Positions 56,052 through 64,000 of a stretch of 64,000 nucleotides of DNA are shown piece after piece. A model generated the notes under the pieces. The model saw only the letters and a program-made list of their open reading frames with translations, ran no database searches and had not been told where the DNA came from. The translations under genes were made by a program, and so were the position numbers. This DNA is from Candidatus Corynebacterium avicola (lineage in GTDB: Bacteria; Actinomycetota; Actinomycetes; Mycobacteriales; Mycobacteriaceae): NCBI GenBank assembly GCA_019114135.1, contig DXGC01000077.1, positions 50,744-114,743 of the forward strand. Reading direction: 5' to 3'. The stretch's first letter is position 1; every line of letters begins with the position of its first letter.

Positions 56052-57314
56052 TCAGGCACTGTGGGTGTTGACGACACGGGAGATGTTGGTGACGTGGTTG
56101 TCCTTCGGGATGCGCGGTGCGTCCGTGGTCGGGTAGTCGAAGGACGCAGGACGCAACGACGACTCCCCGGAGATGGCGAGCTCGGCGCTGATACGCCCGT
56201 ATACGGGGGCGAACTTCATACCGTTTCCGCTCATACCGGTGGCGATGGTGACCGCCCCGTTCGACCCGGGCACGGTCGAGAGGATCGGGGCATGGTCGGC
56301 GGTGAAGCCGTCGTGGTGCAGGGTCAGTCGCACCGGGTCATCGAGGACGCCGTCGAAGAAGGCGGAGGAACGCTCGGCGAAAACCTCCGTTAGCACCTCG
56401 GGCAGCACGCCGGTGCGCAACTCCTCCAGACCGTCGGGCGTGGCTGCGGCGCCGCTGAAGTCGCCGTGGGAGATCTTCACGCTGTAGCCGTCGAGACTCG
56501 GGGCACCGTAGCAGTGCCACACCGTGCCGCCTGAGGTGGTGATGTCGCGCATGAAGATGGGCAGGTTCTCCGGCAGGAAGTCGGCGATCTGCAGCGGGAG
56601 GTACCAGGTCAGCGGGAGGGTGTGCACCGTGACGTGCTCGGCGAGGTCCGGGTAGAGGTCGGCAGCCCAGGAGCCGTTGGCCACGATGACCTTGCCGGCG
56701 GTGACCTCGACGGGCCCGTCGGCACCGTCCACACGGATCACGGTGGTGCCGTCCTCCCCCACCCCGGGTTCCACGGCGAGGACGCGGGTGCCGTCCCACA
56801 GGGTGGCTCCGGCGTCGAGAGCGAGCTGTTGGGCGGTGGCGACGGCGAGTTCGGGACGGATCCCGCCGCCAGCCGGGTCGATGATGGCGACGTCGGGGTC
56901 GGCACCCTCCGGTGCCGCAGCGAAGGCCGGGTAGCGTTCGGCCAGCTGCTCGGCGTCAAGGACCTCGTGGTCCAGTCCATGGGCGTTGATGACCTCCATG
57001 GTCTCGACCATGGTCGGGAAATCGGCCGGGGCGACACTGATCGCGCCGACGGGAAGGAAGACGTCCCGTCCGGTACGTTCGTTGAGCTCGCACCACATGC
57101 GACGGGCCTCCTGGACCAGCGGGATGTAGACGCCGCCTTCCTTGAGGGCGACGCGGAGCAGACGCGATTCGCCGGAGTAGGAACCCTTGGTGTGGATGCG
57201 TCCGAAGCGTTCGATGCCGAGGACGCTGGCGTCCGGTGCGAGTTCGGTGAGCTGCCAGAGCGCCATCGATCCGATGGAGCCGCAGCCGATGACGACGTAA
57301 TCGTAGTGTTTCAT
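56052..57314 (-). CDS. SolA/sarcosine-oxidase-like FAD amine oxidase
   Basis: 420 aa DAO-fold flavoprotein. YDYVVIGCGSIGSMALWQL (FAD) and HTKGSYSGESRLLRVAL (family GSSHGxSR) mark the monomeric sarcosine/N-methyltryptophan oxidase group. The Cys that binds FAD covalently in sarcosine oxidase (in a VCMYTKT-like context) has no counterpart: the aligned segment reads VRLTLHHDGFTADHAPIL. FAD may be non-covalent. Its start shares one base with the stop of the cyclodeaminase-like gene, so the two are made together; in NCBI naming such partners are called tyramine oxidase subunits, from memory. Confidence 0.85.
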   Translation of the reverse strand: MKHYDYVVIGCGSIGSMALWQLTELAPDASVLGIERFGRIHTKGSYSGESRLLRVALKEGGVYIPLVQEARRMWCELNERTGRDVFLPVGAISVAPADFPTMVETMEVINAHGLDHEVLDAEQLAERYPAFAAAPEGADPDVAIIDPAGGGIRPELAVATAQQLALDAGATLWDGTRVLAVEPGVGEDGTTVIRVDGADGPVEVTAGKVIVANGSWAADLYPDLAEHVTVHTLPLTWYLPLQIADFLPENLPIFMRDITTSGGTVWHCYGAPSLDGYSVKISHGDFSGAAATPDGLEELRTGVLPEVLTEVFAERSSAFFDGVLDDPVRLTLHHDGFTADHAPILSTVPGSNGAVTIATGMSGNGMKFAPVYGRISAELAISGESSLRPASFDYPTTDAPRIPKDNHVTNISRVVNTHSA

Positions 57315-58498
57315 CAGGCCAGCTCCGGGGAGTCCCAGACGGGCAGGACGGTGCCGATGTCCTCGGCGACGGCACGTCGGTACAGGGTGGTCGCCCAGGC
57401 GACGTCCTCGACCGGCATGCCACCGACGGAGTAGATGACGATGTCGTCGTCGGAGCGGCGTCCGGCGACCTCACCGTTGATGACGTCGGCGAGGTCAGCG
57501 GCACCGTCGGTGAGCGTGCCGTCCGCCTCGAGGGCGAGGAACTTGTTGCCGATGATGCCGACGGTCTCGTAGGCGTCCTCGCCGAATTCCTCGCGCCAGC
57601 ACTCGTAGAGGCTGCGGTTGTCCAGGACGAGGCGTCCGGCACCGGAGGAGAGCCACTCGTCCGGCATGTTGAGGCAGGCCGGTGCGGAGACGAAGGCTCC
57701 GGGTGAGAGCCACGACGGGTCGAGGACCGGGTAGTTGGACGCTCCGGCGGGCGCGGTGGTGGTGTAGGCGATGACCTCCGCGTCGCGGACGGCCTCCTCC
57801 TCGGTGTCCACGACCTCGATGGTGGTGAACTGCGGCAGGGCCTCCTTGACCCAGGCGACGAAGGAGTCGATGCCGGACCGGCTGCGGCCCTTGATCTTCA
57901 CGGTGTCCAGCGTCGGTACGCCGGCGGCGAAGGCCTCGAGGGCGGTCTTGCCCATCACGCCGGGACCGACGACCGCGGCGACGGTGGCGCCGGGCTTCGC
58001 GAGGTTGCGGGCGCCGACGCCGGAGACCGCGCCGGTGCGGTAGGACGACAGGAGGTTACCGTTCATGATAGCCAACGGGGCGCCGGTGTCGGCATCGTTG
58101 AGGACGAAGGTGTGGATCGAGCGGGGCAGGCCGTTGGCGCGGTTCTCGACGTTGGAGCCGTACCACTTCACGCCGGAGGTGTGGAAGTCTCCGCCGAGGT
58201 AGGCAGGCATGGCCATGAAGCGCCGGTCGGGGCCGTTCTTCGGCATGCGCGGGTGCGGGGACTCGTCGGGGAACATGACCATGGCGCCGTGGGAGTTGTT
58301 GTTGCCGCCGGCCATGCGGTAGTCACCCTTGCCGAGCAGGGAGAACATCTCCTCCATGGTGTCGACGCAGGCGGGCATGTCCTTGACGCCGGCGGCGATC
58401 ATGTCGGGTTCGCTGAAGTAGCGGGTCTCGAGCCGGGTGGCGGTGGGTGCTGTCTGAGCTTCGGGGGCTGTGGTTGCTGTGGGTGCGGTGACTGTCAT
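57314..58498 (-). CDS. Ornithine-cyclodeaminase/mu-crystallin-like protein paired with amine oxidase
   Basis: 394 aa, longer than ordinary cyclodeaminases (about 330). N-terminal Thr/Ala/Pro-rich tail, then TRYFSEPDMIAAGVKDM; NAD-binding AAVVGPGVMGKTALEAF; LLSSYRTGAVSGVGARNLA as the family's substrate region. I start at ATG 58498 (MTVTAPT). Translational coupling to the SolA-like oxidase suggests one complex or sequential step (for example reduction of an imine). Homologues are named tyramine oxidase subunit B, as far as I recall. Confidence 0.85.
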   Translation of the reverse strand: MTVTAPTATTAPEAQTAPTATRLETRYFSEPDMIAAGVKDMPACVDTMEEMFSLLGKGDYRMAGGNNNSHGAMVMFPDESPHPRMPKNGPDRRFMAMPAYLGGDFHTSGVKWYGSNVENRANGLPRSIHTFVLNDADTGAPLAIMNGNLLSSYRTGAVSGVGARNLAKPGATVAAVVGPGVMGKTALEAFAAGVPTLDTVKIKGRSRSGIDSFVAWVKEALPQFTTIEVVDTEEEAVRDAEVIAYTTTAPAGASNYPVLDPSWLSPGAFVSAPACLNMPDEWLSSGAGRLVLDNRSLYECWREEFGEDAYETVGIIGNKFLALEADGTLTDGAADLADVINGEVAGRRSDDDIVIYSVGGMPVEDVAWATTLYRRAVAEDIGTVLPVWDSPELA

Positions 58499-58546
58499 GA
58501 GCCCATGGAACAATCCCTGTGTTTCGTGCCCGTTGCGTCGCAGATT

Positions 58547-58572
58547 CGTTTTTGTACACGTGTAGAAAAACG
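58547..58572. promoter_or_regulatory. 26-bp near-perfect palindrome, operator of the amine operon
   Basis: CGTTTTT and AAAAACG outer arms surround TACACGTGTA, with a single mismatched G/G pair between arm and core. It lies 49 bases before the cyclodeaminase-like start and just downstream of the TetR gene. Probable binding site for that TetR protein. Confidence 0.7.
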
Positions 58573-58609
58573 TGTGTCGTGCAGGTTTACAGGGTGCGGG
58601 TGCATGGAC

Positions 58610-59224
58610 TCATGCGGTGCGGAGTCGGCGGATCAGTCGGTCGAGCTGTCCCGTCAGGCGTTCCGGCGACGATTCCTCCTGATGCAGCGCCGCCCAGACC
58701 TGCGCCCCCATGAGCAGGGTCATGAGCTCGTCGATGATGTCTTCCGGTGCCGTGGCGCGGGCCTGGCCACCGAGTTCACCGTCCGCCTCCGCTTCGGCGA
58801 GCCGGTCGAGGAAGTGACCACGCCAGCCTGCCATGCGGTCAGCGTGGATCGCCGCCTCGTCCTCGTGGGTGATGGCCCGTTGCCAGAAGGCGGTGACCAC
58901 GCGAGCCTCGGCGCGACGGGTGTCGTCGAGCGGAAGGATCTCCAGGGCCAGACGCTCCAGCCCAGCCAGACCGCGGCGGCCGTCTTCATCTTCCTTGTCG
59001 CCCAAAAGCGCGCGGTCGTTCGTCGCTGCGTAGATGAACTCGAAGGCGGCAGTGACGACGGCATCCTTGCCCGGGAAGTAGTAGCGCAGCAGGCCGTTGG
59101 AGTAGCCGGTCGCCTCGGCGATACGCCTGGTGGTGACGGCGTCGAGGCCTTCATCGGCGATGAGGCGCCACACCGAACTGATGATCTCGCGGCGGCGGGC
59201 GTCATGGTCAACTGTCGGGGGCAC
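58610..59224 (-). CDS. TetR-family regulator (BetI-like)
   Basis: 204 aa from GTG 59224. HTH core TTRRIAEATGYSNGLLRYYF, followed by an alpha-helical sensor domain with BetI-like LALEILPLDDTRRAEARV and AFWQRAI. Sits immediately upstream of, and in the same direction as, the amine oxidase operon; the 26-bp palindrome after its stop is the likely target. Ligand possibly the amine or its aldehyde. Confidence 0.88.
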   Translation of the reverse strand: MPPTVDHDARRREIISSVWRLIADEGLDAVTTRRIAEATGYSNGLLRYYFPGKDAVVTAAFEFIYAATNDRALLGDKEDEDGRRGLAGLERLALEILPLDDTRRAEARVVTAFWQRAITHEDEAAIHADRMAGWRGHFLDRLAEAEADGELGGQARATAPEDIIDELMTLLMGAQVWAALHQEESSPERLTGQLDRLIRRLRTA

Positions 59225-59285
59225 GCGGCCGATCTTAGTCGGGTGCGGTGGCACACCGGAGGCGGGAACACCCGCTATTCCGATA

Positions 59286-59354
59286 AAGGGAAACCCTTGG
59301 GCGACAAAGTCTTTTCTATATGGACCCGATAACCACGCTTGCATAATATTGTGC
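59286..59354. promoter_or_regulatory. Two small palindromes in the TetR-nhaC divergent region
   Basis: AAGGG-AAA-CCCTT (59286-59298) and near-palindromic GCATAATATTGTGC (59341-59354) lie between the divergent genes. CATAAT in the second could be a -10 for nhaC. Their roles are unclear. Confidence 0.35.
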
Positions 59355-59382
59355 TCCACATCACAACCAAGGAGGCCCTCGC

Positions 59383-60924
59383 GTGGCGTTTGCACTCACC
59401 CCCACCGGCAAGGACGGAGATTTTGTCTCCGGAGAAGATCCTGAAGCCAAAGACCAGCCCGGAGGTCCCCCGCTTCCGCGGGTCCAGCTCTCGGTAGGCG
59501 TCATCTTCATCGTCGCCGCGATCCTCATGGTCGGCACCATCTTCTTCGATGCCCCGATCGAGCTCTCGATGTTCGTCGCCCTGGTTGCGCTCATGCTGAT
59601 CCTGGCCGTCCGCGGATTCAACTTCGGGGAAATCCAAGACGCCGCATTCAACGCAATGCGCAGTGTTCTGGAACTGGTGATGATCCTCCTCTCAGTGGGA
59701 ATGCTGATCAGCTCCTGGGCCCAGTCCGGTACAATCCCATTGATCATCCGCTTCGGGCTCGAGACCATCGACCCCAGTTGGTTCTTCGTAACCTCCCTGC
59801 TCCTGTGCTCAATGACCTCGCTGGTCACGGGCACCTCCTGGGGGACGATGGGCTCGGTCGGCGTGGCCCTCATGGCGGTGGGCAGTGGCCTCGGCATGCC
59901 GATGGGATTGACCGCCGGCGCAATCGTCAGTGGTGCGTATTTTGGCGACAAGATGTCCCCGCTGTCAGACAGCACGAACCTCTCCGCAGCGATCACCGGC
60001 ACCCCGCTGTTCACGCACATCCGCTACATGCTGATCACCACGGTCCCTGCGTATATCGTGACCGCGATCATCTTCACCGTCCTCGGATTCACCACCGGAC
60101 ACGGCGGGTCCGCAGAGGGTGAGATCGGCGGGATCGTCGACGGAATCAACGAGAACTTCAATACCGGCTGGTACTCCCTGCTCCCGATCCTGGTCACGGT
60201 GGCGATGCTGATCTTCCGAGTGCCTCCGTTCGTCGCGATCTTCTCCGGTGCGGTCGGTGCGGTCTTCGTATCATTGGCGACCCAAGGTGCCTCCATCGAC
60301 GAACTGATCACCACATTGCACTCAGGATTCGTCCTCGACACCGGCGTCGAGGAGATTGACGATCTGATCTCCGGCGGTGGCCTGCTCTCGATGGGAGGCC
60401 TGGCCATGCTCTTCCTCTTCGCGGTGGGAGTGTCCGGCCTGCTGAACAAGGGAGGCTTCGTCGGAGTGCTGATCGAGAAGTTCCTACTGTTCGCCAACAG
60501 CCGCCGCAAGCTGATGTCCTTGTCTTCGCCCGTGGTGTTCGTCGCCGTCGGGCTGGGAGCCTCGTTCTCCTTCTCCGCCGTCATGGCGGGCACCCTTCTC
60601 AGCCCTGCCTACAAGAAACTCGGCCTGAAGAGCCAGAACCTGTCACGGACCATCGAGGACTCCGGAACCGTCTACGACGCCTTCTACCCCTGGTCCGGCG
60701 GTGGCATCTTCGCTGCTGGCGCGCTCGGCATCGCGACCGTGGAATACATGCCCTTCATGTTCTTCGCCTTCCTGTCCACCGCCTTCGGCCTGATTGTCGC
60801 AATGACGCAGTACAAGGTGGCCACCCTCCCAGATGTGGAACGCGACGAAGCATCTGTCACAACCGACGCCGACAACCCGGCCCCCGCAGGCAACAACGAA
60901 AACGAACTGGAGCAAACTAAATGA
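59383..60924 (+). CDS. nhaC: NhaC-family Na+/H+ antiporter
   Basis: 513 aa, about 11 helices. TSLVTGTSWGTMGSVGVALM and GAIVSGAYFGDKMSPLSDSTNLS are the NhaC signatures. GTG start after AAGGAGG. Although annotated as an ion exchanger, NhaC-fold proteins also move organic acids or amino acids; the 4-base overlap with an SDR gene and the nearby amine genes make a metabolite role possible. Charged Asn/Glu-rich C-terminal tail. Confidence 0.9.
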   Translation: MAFALTPTGKDGDFVSGEDPEAKDQPGGPPLPRVQLSVGVIFIVAAILMVGTIFFDAPIELSMFVALVALMLILAVRGFNFGEIQDAAFNAMRSVLELVMILLSVGMLISSWAQSGTIPLIIRFGLETIDPSWFFVTSLLLCSMTSLVTGTSWGTMGSVGVALMAVGSGLGMPMGLTAGAIVSGAYFGDKMSPLSDSTNLSAAITGTPLFTHIRYMLITTVPAYIVTAIIFTVLGFTTGHGGSAEGEIGGIVDGINENFNTGWYSLLPILVTVAMLIFRVPPFVAIFSGAVGAVFVSLATQGASIDELITTLHSGFVLDTGVEEIDDLISGGGLLSMGGLAMLFLFAVGVSGLLNKGGFVGVLIEKFLLFANSRRKLMSLSSPVVFVAVGLGASFSFSAVMAGTLLSPAYKKLGLKSQNLSRTIEDSGTVYDAFYPWSGGGIFAAGALGIATVEYMPFMFFAFLSTAFGLIVAMTQYKVATLPDVERDEASVTTDADNPAPAGNNENELEQTK

Positions 60925-61628
60925 CCGCACACACCCGCACCGCTGTCGTGACCGGAGCCGCGAGCGGAATGGGCCGGGCGACCACCGAACTGCTCCTCAG
61001 AAGTGGCTGGGATGTCGTCGCCATGGACATCGGTGAGATCACCTACTCATCAGAGGGGCCAGGCAGGCTGATCCCCGTGAAGGCAGACATCACCGACCGG
61101 GATGTCGTGACAACTGCACTCCAGGAATCCACGGTGGAGAGCATCAACCTTGTTGCCAACATCGCCGGTGTGTTCCCACCCAGCACCCTGGACACCTTCA
61201 CCGAGGATCTCTACAAGCTCACTTTCGGGGTCAACGTCCTGGGCACGCTCAACGTCATCGCCGCTGCACGCCCCTATCTCACCCGATCCTCGGCGATCGT
61301 GAACTTCGCCTCCGTGGATGCCTTCACCGTCTCCCCCGGGCAGCTTCTCTACGGGGCATCCAAGGCCGCGGTGGTGATGCTGACCAAGGAACTCGCACTG
61401 GAACTTGCCCCGTCCGGGATCCGGGTCAACGCCATCGCCCCGGGGTGGGTGGACACCCCGGGCAACGCTGCCACCGGGCGCATGGCGGAGGCGGCTGCCT
61501 CTGTTCCGCTGGGCCGTGTCGCCCAACCCGAGGAGATCGCCCGCTGGGTGGAGATCATGGCGGGAGAGGACGCCGCCTTCCTCTCAGGCGAGACCATCGT
61601 CCTCTCCGGCGCTGACGTCATGCGTTAG
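60921..61628 (+). CDS. Short-chain dehydrogenase/reductase
   Basis: 235 aa classical SDR. VVTGAASGMGRAT (cofactor), NIAGV, the catalytic Ser in NFASVDAF, and YGASKAAVV with Tyr and Lys. Acts in the cytosol on an alcohol/ketone; substrate unknown. ATGA overlap with nhaC suggests that the antiporter brings in or expels its substrate. Confidence 0.9.
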   Translation: MTAHTRTAVVTGAASGMGRATTELLLRSGWDVVAMDIGEITYSSEGPGRLIPVKADITDRDVVTTALQESTVESINLVANIAGVFPPSTLDTFTEDLYKLTFGVNVLGTLNVIAAARPYLTRSSAIVNFASVDAFTVSPGQLLYGASKAAVVMLTKELALELAPSGIRVNAIAPGWVDTPGNAATGRMAEAAASVPLGRVAQPEEIARWVEIMAGEDAAFLSGETIVLSGADVMR

Positions 61629-61644
61629 CAGGACGCCAGCATGA

Positions 61645-62604
61645 TCAATTGACGGGCGCATCCACCGGGAGTGTCGCCAGCCGCTGACGGATCAACCGCT
61701 GAATCACCTGGACCCCGGGACTCAGGGTCGCGTTGCGGCGCTTCACGAACGCGAAGTTCTCCCGCATCACCGGTTCAATCGGCGCCCAGCAGAGCTTGTC
61801 GGCGAGGCCCATCGCCTCCGCCAGCGGGTAGGGGGACACGGTCTCCCCCACACCATCGACCGCCAACTGCAGGGCGGTCAACGGGGACACCTCAACGACC
61901 GGCTGCATCTTGAGCCCTTCCGCCTGAGCGATCTCCATCAGACGTCGCCGGGTAGGGTCACTGTCTCCCCAGAGCACTTCAGGCATGATCAAGGTGGCAT
62001 TCACGATGTCCTGCATCGTCTTCGGCCCCTCAGCCTGACTAGTGGCATTCTCCTTGCTCGAGCACAGGTACACCCTGGGTGACCAGTCGAGCGGCACCAT
62101 CTCCAGTCCACTGTCGTCCACGGGCAACGCCACAATGCCCGCCTCAATCCGCCCTTCCCGGATCTCGTCGGCGATCTTGACCGAATTGTCGCCGATGAGT
62201 CTCAGCCCCACCTCCGGGTACCGCTGACGAAACCGTTTCACAAGGTCCTTGTGGAAAAGGTGTCGCGCCGTACTGAAAGTCCCGAACGTTACGGTGCCGC
62301 CGGTCAGATCCCGGATCGGAGCCACAGACTGAACTGCTGTCGAGGCAGCCGCAAGCACGGATTCCGCATGAGGGATCAAGGTGCGGGCTGCGTCCGTGAG
62401 AATCAGTTTCCGGTTGGTACGGACGAATAAGCTGACGCCGAGCGCGCGCTCCATACGTCGGATCTGCTCCGACAAGCTCGGCTGCGCAATGTAGTTGGCG
62501 TCCGCGGCCGCCGACAGGGAACCATACTCGACGGCGGAGAGAAAATAGCTGTACTGCTGCAGCGATATTCCCGACATGCCGGAGCTTCGTGAGGTCTGTG
62601 GCAT
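61645..62604 (-). CDS. LysR-type regulator
   Basis: 319 aa. N-terminal winged HTH (LSAAADANYIAQPSLSEQIR) and a periplasmic-binding-like effector domain (GGTVTFGTFSTARHLFHKDL). GAGGAG precedes the ATG at 62604; Met at 62577 (MSGISLQQ) is a second choice. Convergent with the nhaC-SDR operon, and downstream on the same strand of the P5C-reductase-like gene. Targets unknown; the nhaC unit is 2 kb away. Confidence 0.9.
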   Translation of the reverse strand: MPQTSRSSGMSGISLQQYSYFLSAVEYGSLSAAADANYIAQPSLSEQIRRMERALGVSLFVRTNRKLILTDAARTLIPHAESVLAAASTAVQSVAPIRDLTGGTVTFGTFSTARHLFHKDLVKRFRQRYPEVGLRLIGDNSVKIADEIREGRIEAGIVALPVDDSGLEMVPLDWSPRVYLCSSKENATSQAEGPKTMQDIVNATLIMPEVLWGDSDPTRRRLMEIAQAEGLKMQPVVEVSPLTALQLAVDGVGETVSPYPLAEAMGLADKLCWAPIEPVMRENFAFVKRRNATLSPGVQVIQRLIRQRLATLPVDAPVN

Positions 62605-62720
62605 GACTGGGCATCTCCTCTTCGTGAACCAAGGACAAACCTCTGACTACTTACGCTCCAGAGGTCTATCCTTATTTCGTGGCAGATACCACTATAGAAG
62701 AATGCGACCAGCCCCGCCCG
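62605..62720. promoter_or_regulatory. Leader of the LysR gene with short inverted repeats
   Basis: CCTCTG...CAGAGG (62640-62645 and 62659-62664) and GTGG...CCAC around CAGATA are visible before the LysR gene. They could be operators or a terminator of the upstream gene; I cannot decide. Confidence 0.3.
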
Positions 62721-63530
62721 TCAGGATCCGGCAGCCCGTAGATGGACCCCATCAAGCGCACTACGCAGCTCCCCAGTCGTCCCCTCATCGAAGAAAGTGG
62801 TCCGGAGCTGCTCGTTGAGTCCGCCTGGGGTCTCGTGGGAGGCGATCACTGTATCCATCGAGGACGCAGAGTCGAGGAGAGCCGGCGCCAGGCTGGCGAC
62901 CACGGCCCTCACGAAAGGCTCGGCAGTTGAGCGGTCCACACCGGCGTCAACGGTCCAGTCACACACGGTGGACACGTACTCAAGGAGTCCTGTGCACGTT
63001 GCGGTGGCAGCCGAAAGAACGGAAAGCTGCTTCTCATCCTCAACGACAAGCACCTTTCCCATCCGATCAAAGAAATCAGCGACCAAGGGGATCCCAGGGA
63101 CGATGGGGACCACGCCGTCCCCCTCTGCCACCGGAGGCAGCGGAATGGACCGAACGATCTCGATTTTCTCGGCTTCCTCTGACGCCAGCGCCGATCGGAT
63201 CCGGTCGATACTGACCCCCGCGAGCACGCTCAGGAGGATTTGTCCCGGCTGCAACTCCACACCATCCAGTGCCTCCTCCACCTGGTCCGGACGCACCGCC
63301 AGCACGACGATGTCTGATCCTGGAACAACATCGGCATTCGAGGACACCACATCGATCTGCGGGTACTTCTCCGACAGCCGGGCAGTCCGGGTCCGACTCC
63401 GGGGAGACAGGATAACCCTGGGCGCCTGAGCCGACTTTTCCTCGGAGTCACCCGCGGTATGCAGCAACCCCTCGATCATGGATTCTGCAATGGAGCCCAC
63501 ACCGATGAAACCCACTTGATCAATACTCAT
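62721..63530 (-). CDS. Pyrroline-5-carboxylate reductase-like oxidoreductase
   Basis: 269 aa. N-terminal GFIGVGSIAESMIEGL is the NADPH-binding motif, and HETPGGLNEQLRTTFF near residue 233 corresponds to the P5CR TSPGGTT region but differs. The central domain VVLAVRPDQVEEAL and SVLAGVSIDRI follow the ProC order. Likely an imine or ketimine reductase of the ProC family rather than the housekeeping proline enzyme. Single gene facing 116 bp before LysR. Confidence 0.8.
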   Translation of the reverse strand: MSIDQVGFIGVGSIAESMIEGLLHTAGDSEEKSAQAPRVILSPRSRTRTARLSEKYPQIDVVSSNADVVPGSDIVVLAVRPDQVEEALDGVELQPGQILLSVLAGVSIDRIRSALASEEAEKIEIVRSIPLPPVAEGDGVVPIVPGIPLVADFFDRMGKVLVVEDEKQLSVLSAATATCTGLLEYVSTVCDWTVDAGVDRSTAEPFVRAVVASLAPALLDSASSMDTVIASHETPGGLNEQLRTTFFDEGTTGELRSALDGVHLRAAGS

Positions 63531-63577
63531 GGTTCTCCACCTTACGTCTCATTGAAGCGGTATCTCTTGAGCCCGGT

Positions 63578-64000
63578 TCAGTAGCCGCGGGCGATCCACT
63601 CCTCCAGATGCGGAGCCTCCACACCAATCGAGGTGGCATCACCATGCCCGGTATACACCTCGGTCTCCCCCGGCAACGTCAACACCTTCTCCCGGATCGA
63701 GTCAATGATCGTGTCGAAATCACTGAACGACCGACCCGTCGCACCAGGACCACCGGCAAACAACGTATCCCCACTGACCAGAACCTTCGCCTCCGGCAGA
63801 TACAGACAACACGACCCCGGCGAATGACCCGGCGTATTCACCACCCGCAACCGCGTACCGGCAACATCAAACACCTGCCCATCCGACAGATCCTCATGCC
63901 CGACACCAGGATGCGTCTGGTTCCACAGCATCTGATCGCCCGGATGCACGAACACCCGGGTATCCAACCGCTCGGACAACTCCGGAGCCACAGTGATGTG
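63578..64000 (-). CDS. MBL-fold hydrolase (glyoxalase II-like), 5'-truncated
   Basis: The C-terminal part of a metallo-beta-lactamase protein; the frame is open to the window edge and its HxHxDH motif lies beyond it. Visible ligands: TPGHSPGSCCLYL (His), VSGDTLFAGG (Asp) and YTGHGDATSIG (His). This pattern fits small glyoxalase II/persulfide-type hydrolases. The GTG at 63991 is an internal codon, not a start. Confidence 0.8.
   Translation of the reverse strand, partial: HITVAPELSERLDTRVFVHPGDQMLWNQTHPGVGHEDLSDGQVFDVAGTRLRVVNTPGHSPGSCCLYLPEAKVLVSGDTLFAGGPGATGRSFSDFDTIIDSIREKVLTLPGETEVYTGHGDATSIGVEAPHLEEWIARGY

Overview
The window is about 64 kb of high-GC chromosomal DNA from an actinobacterium. 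Corynebacterium or a close relative is the best fit, from the GC-ending codons, frequent GTG and TTG starts, a probable leaderless promoter, Actinobacteria-type lipoproteins, an MmyB-type regulator and an LpqN-like lipoprotein. That placement is inference from style and content; no marker gene (16S rRNA, ribosomal proteins, mycolate genes) is present. I see no rRNA, tRNA, CRISPR array, insertion sequence or prophage. Nearly all the sequence is metabolic and transport genes in short, tightly packed operons with many 4-base ATGA overlaps.

Layout. 1-3.7 kb: the end of a thioredoxin-reductase-like flavoprotein, a PCu(A)C copper-binding lipoprotein divergent from a PepSY membrane protein, and a small lipoprotein. 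3.8-5.9 kb: a DHA2-type drug exporter with a TetR regulator and a 30-bp operator-like palindrome. 6.1-8.4 kb: a hydantoin/Asp-Glu racemase-family enzyme with an NCS1 permease. 8.4-10.6 kb: an FMN reductase and a CocE-type hydrolase. 10.8-14.8 kb: an allantoin operon (DUF6986-type aldolase, allantoinase, allantoicase). 14.9-20.3 kb: a secreted phytase-like esterase, an FAD monooxygenase-like protein, a metallo-beta-lactamase-fold (MBL) hydrolase, a PNPOx-fold protein and an anchored alpha/beta-hydrolase-like protein. 20.3-26.9 kb: guanine deaminase and a purine operon (2-oxoglutarate oxygenase, NCS2 permease, OHCU decarboxylase, 5-hydroxyisourate hydrolase, second NCS2 permease).

27.3-36.3 kb: a peptide-type ABC importer fused by overlap to a cytoplasmic arylsulfatase, then a small membrane protein and an AtsK-like alkylsulfatase dioxygenase; together these look like sulfur scavenging from organic sulfate esters. 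36.3-42 kb: aquaporin, Old Yellow Enzyme, aldehyde dehydrogenase, a PRISE-type reductase and a divergent MmyB-like regulator. 42-51.8 kb: a cell-wall amino-sugar recovery region, with a GntR-anmK-SSS transporter-murQ-kinase operon facing nagE-nagB-nagA. 52-54.5 kb: a frameshifted SGNH hydrolase and a D-amino acid oxidase. 54.5-59.2 kb: an amine-oxidation operon (TetR regulator, ornithine-cyclodeaminase-like protein, SolA-like oxidase, APC permease) with a 26-bp operator. 59.4-63.5 kb: NhaC antiporter-SDR operon, LysR regulator, P5C-reductase-like protein. The window ends inside an MBL hydrolase.

How they fit. The purine genes give guanine to xanthine (GuaD) and 5-hydroxyisourate to OHCU to allantoin to allantoate to ureidoglycolate (UraH, UraD, AllB, Alc). 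The two oxidations in between (xanthine to urate, urate to 5-hydroxyisourate) have no recognisable enzyme here, while the operon is headed by an unassigned Fe(II)/2-oxoglutarate oxygenase. The amino-sugar genes would take (anhydro)MurNAc and GlcNAc to fructose-6-phosphate.
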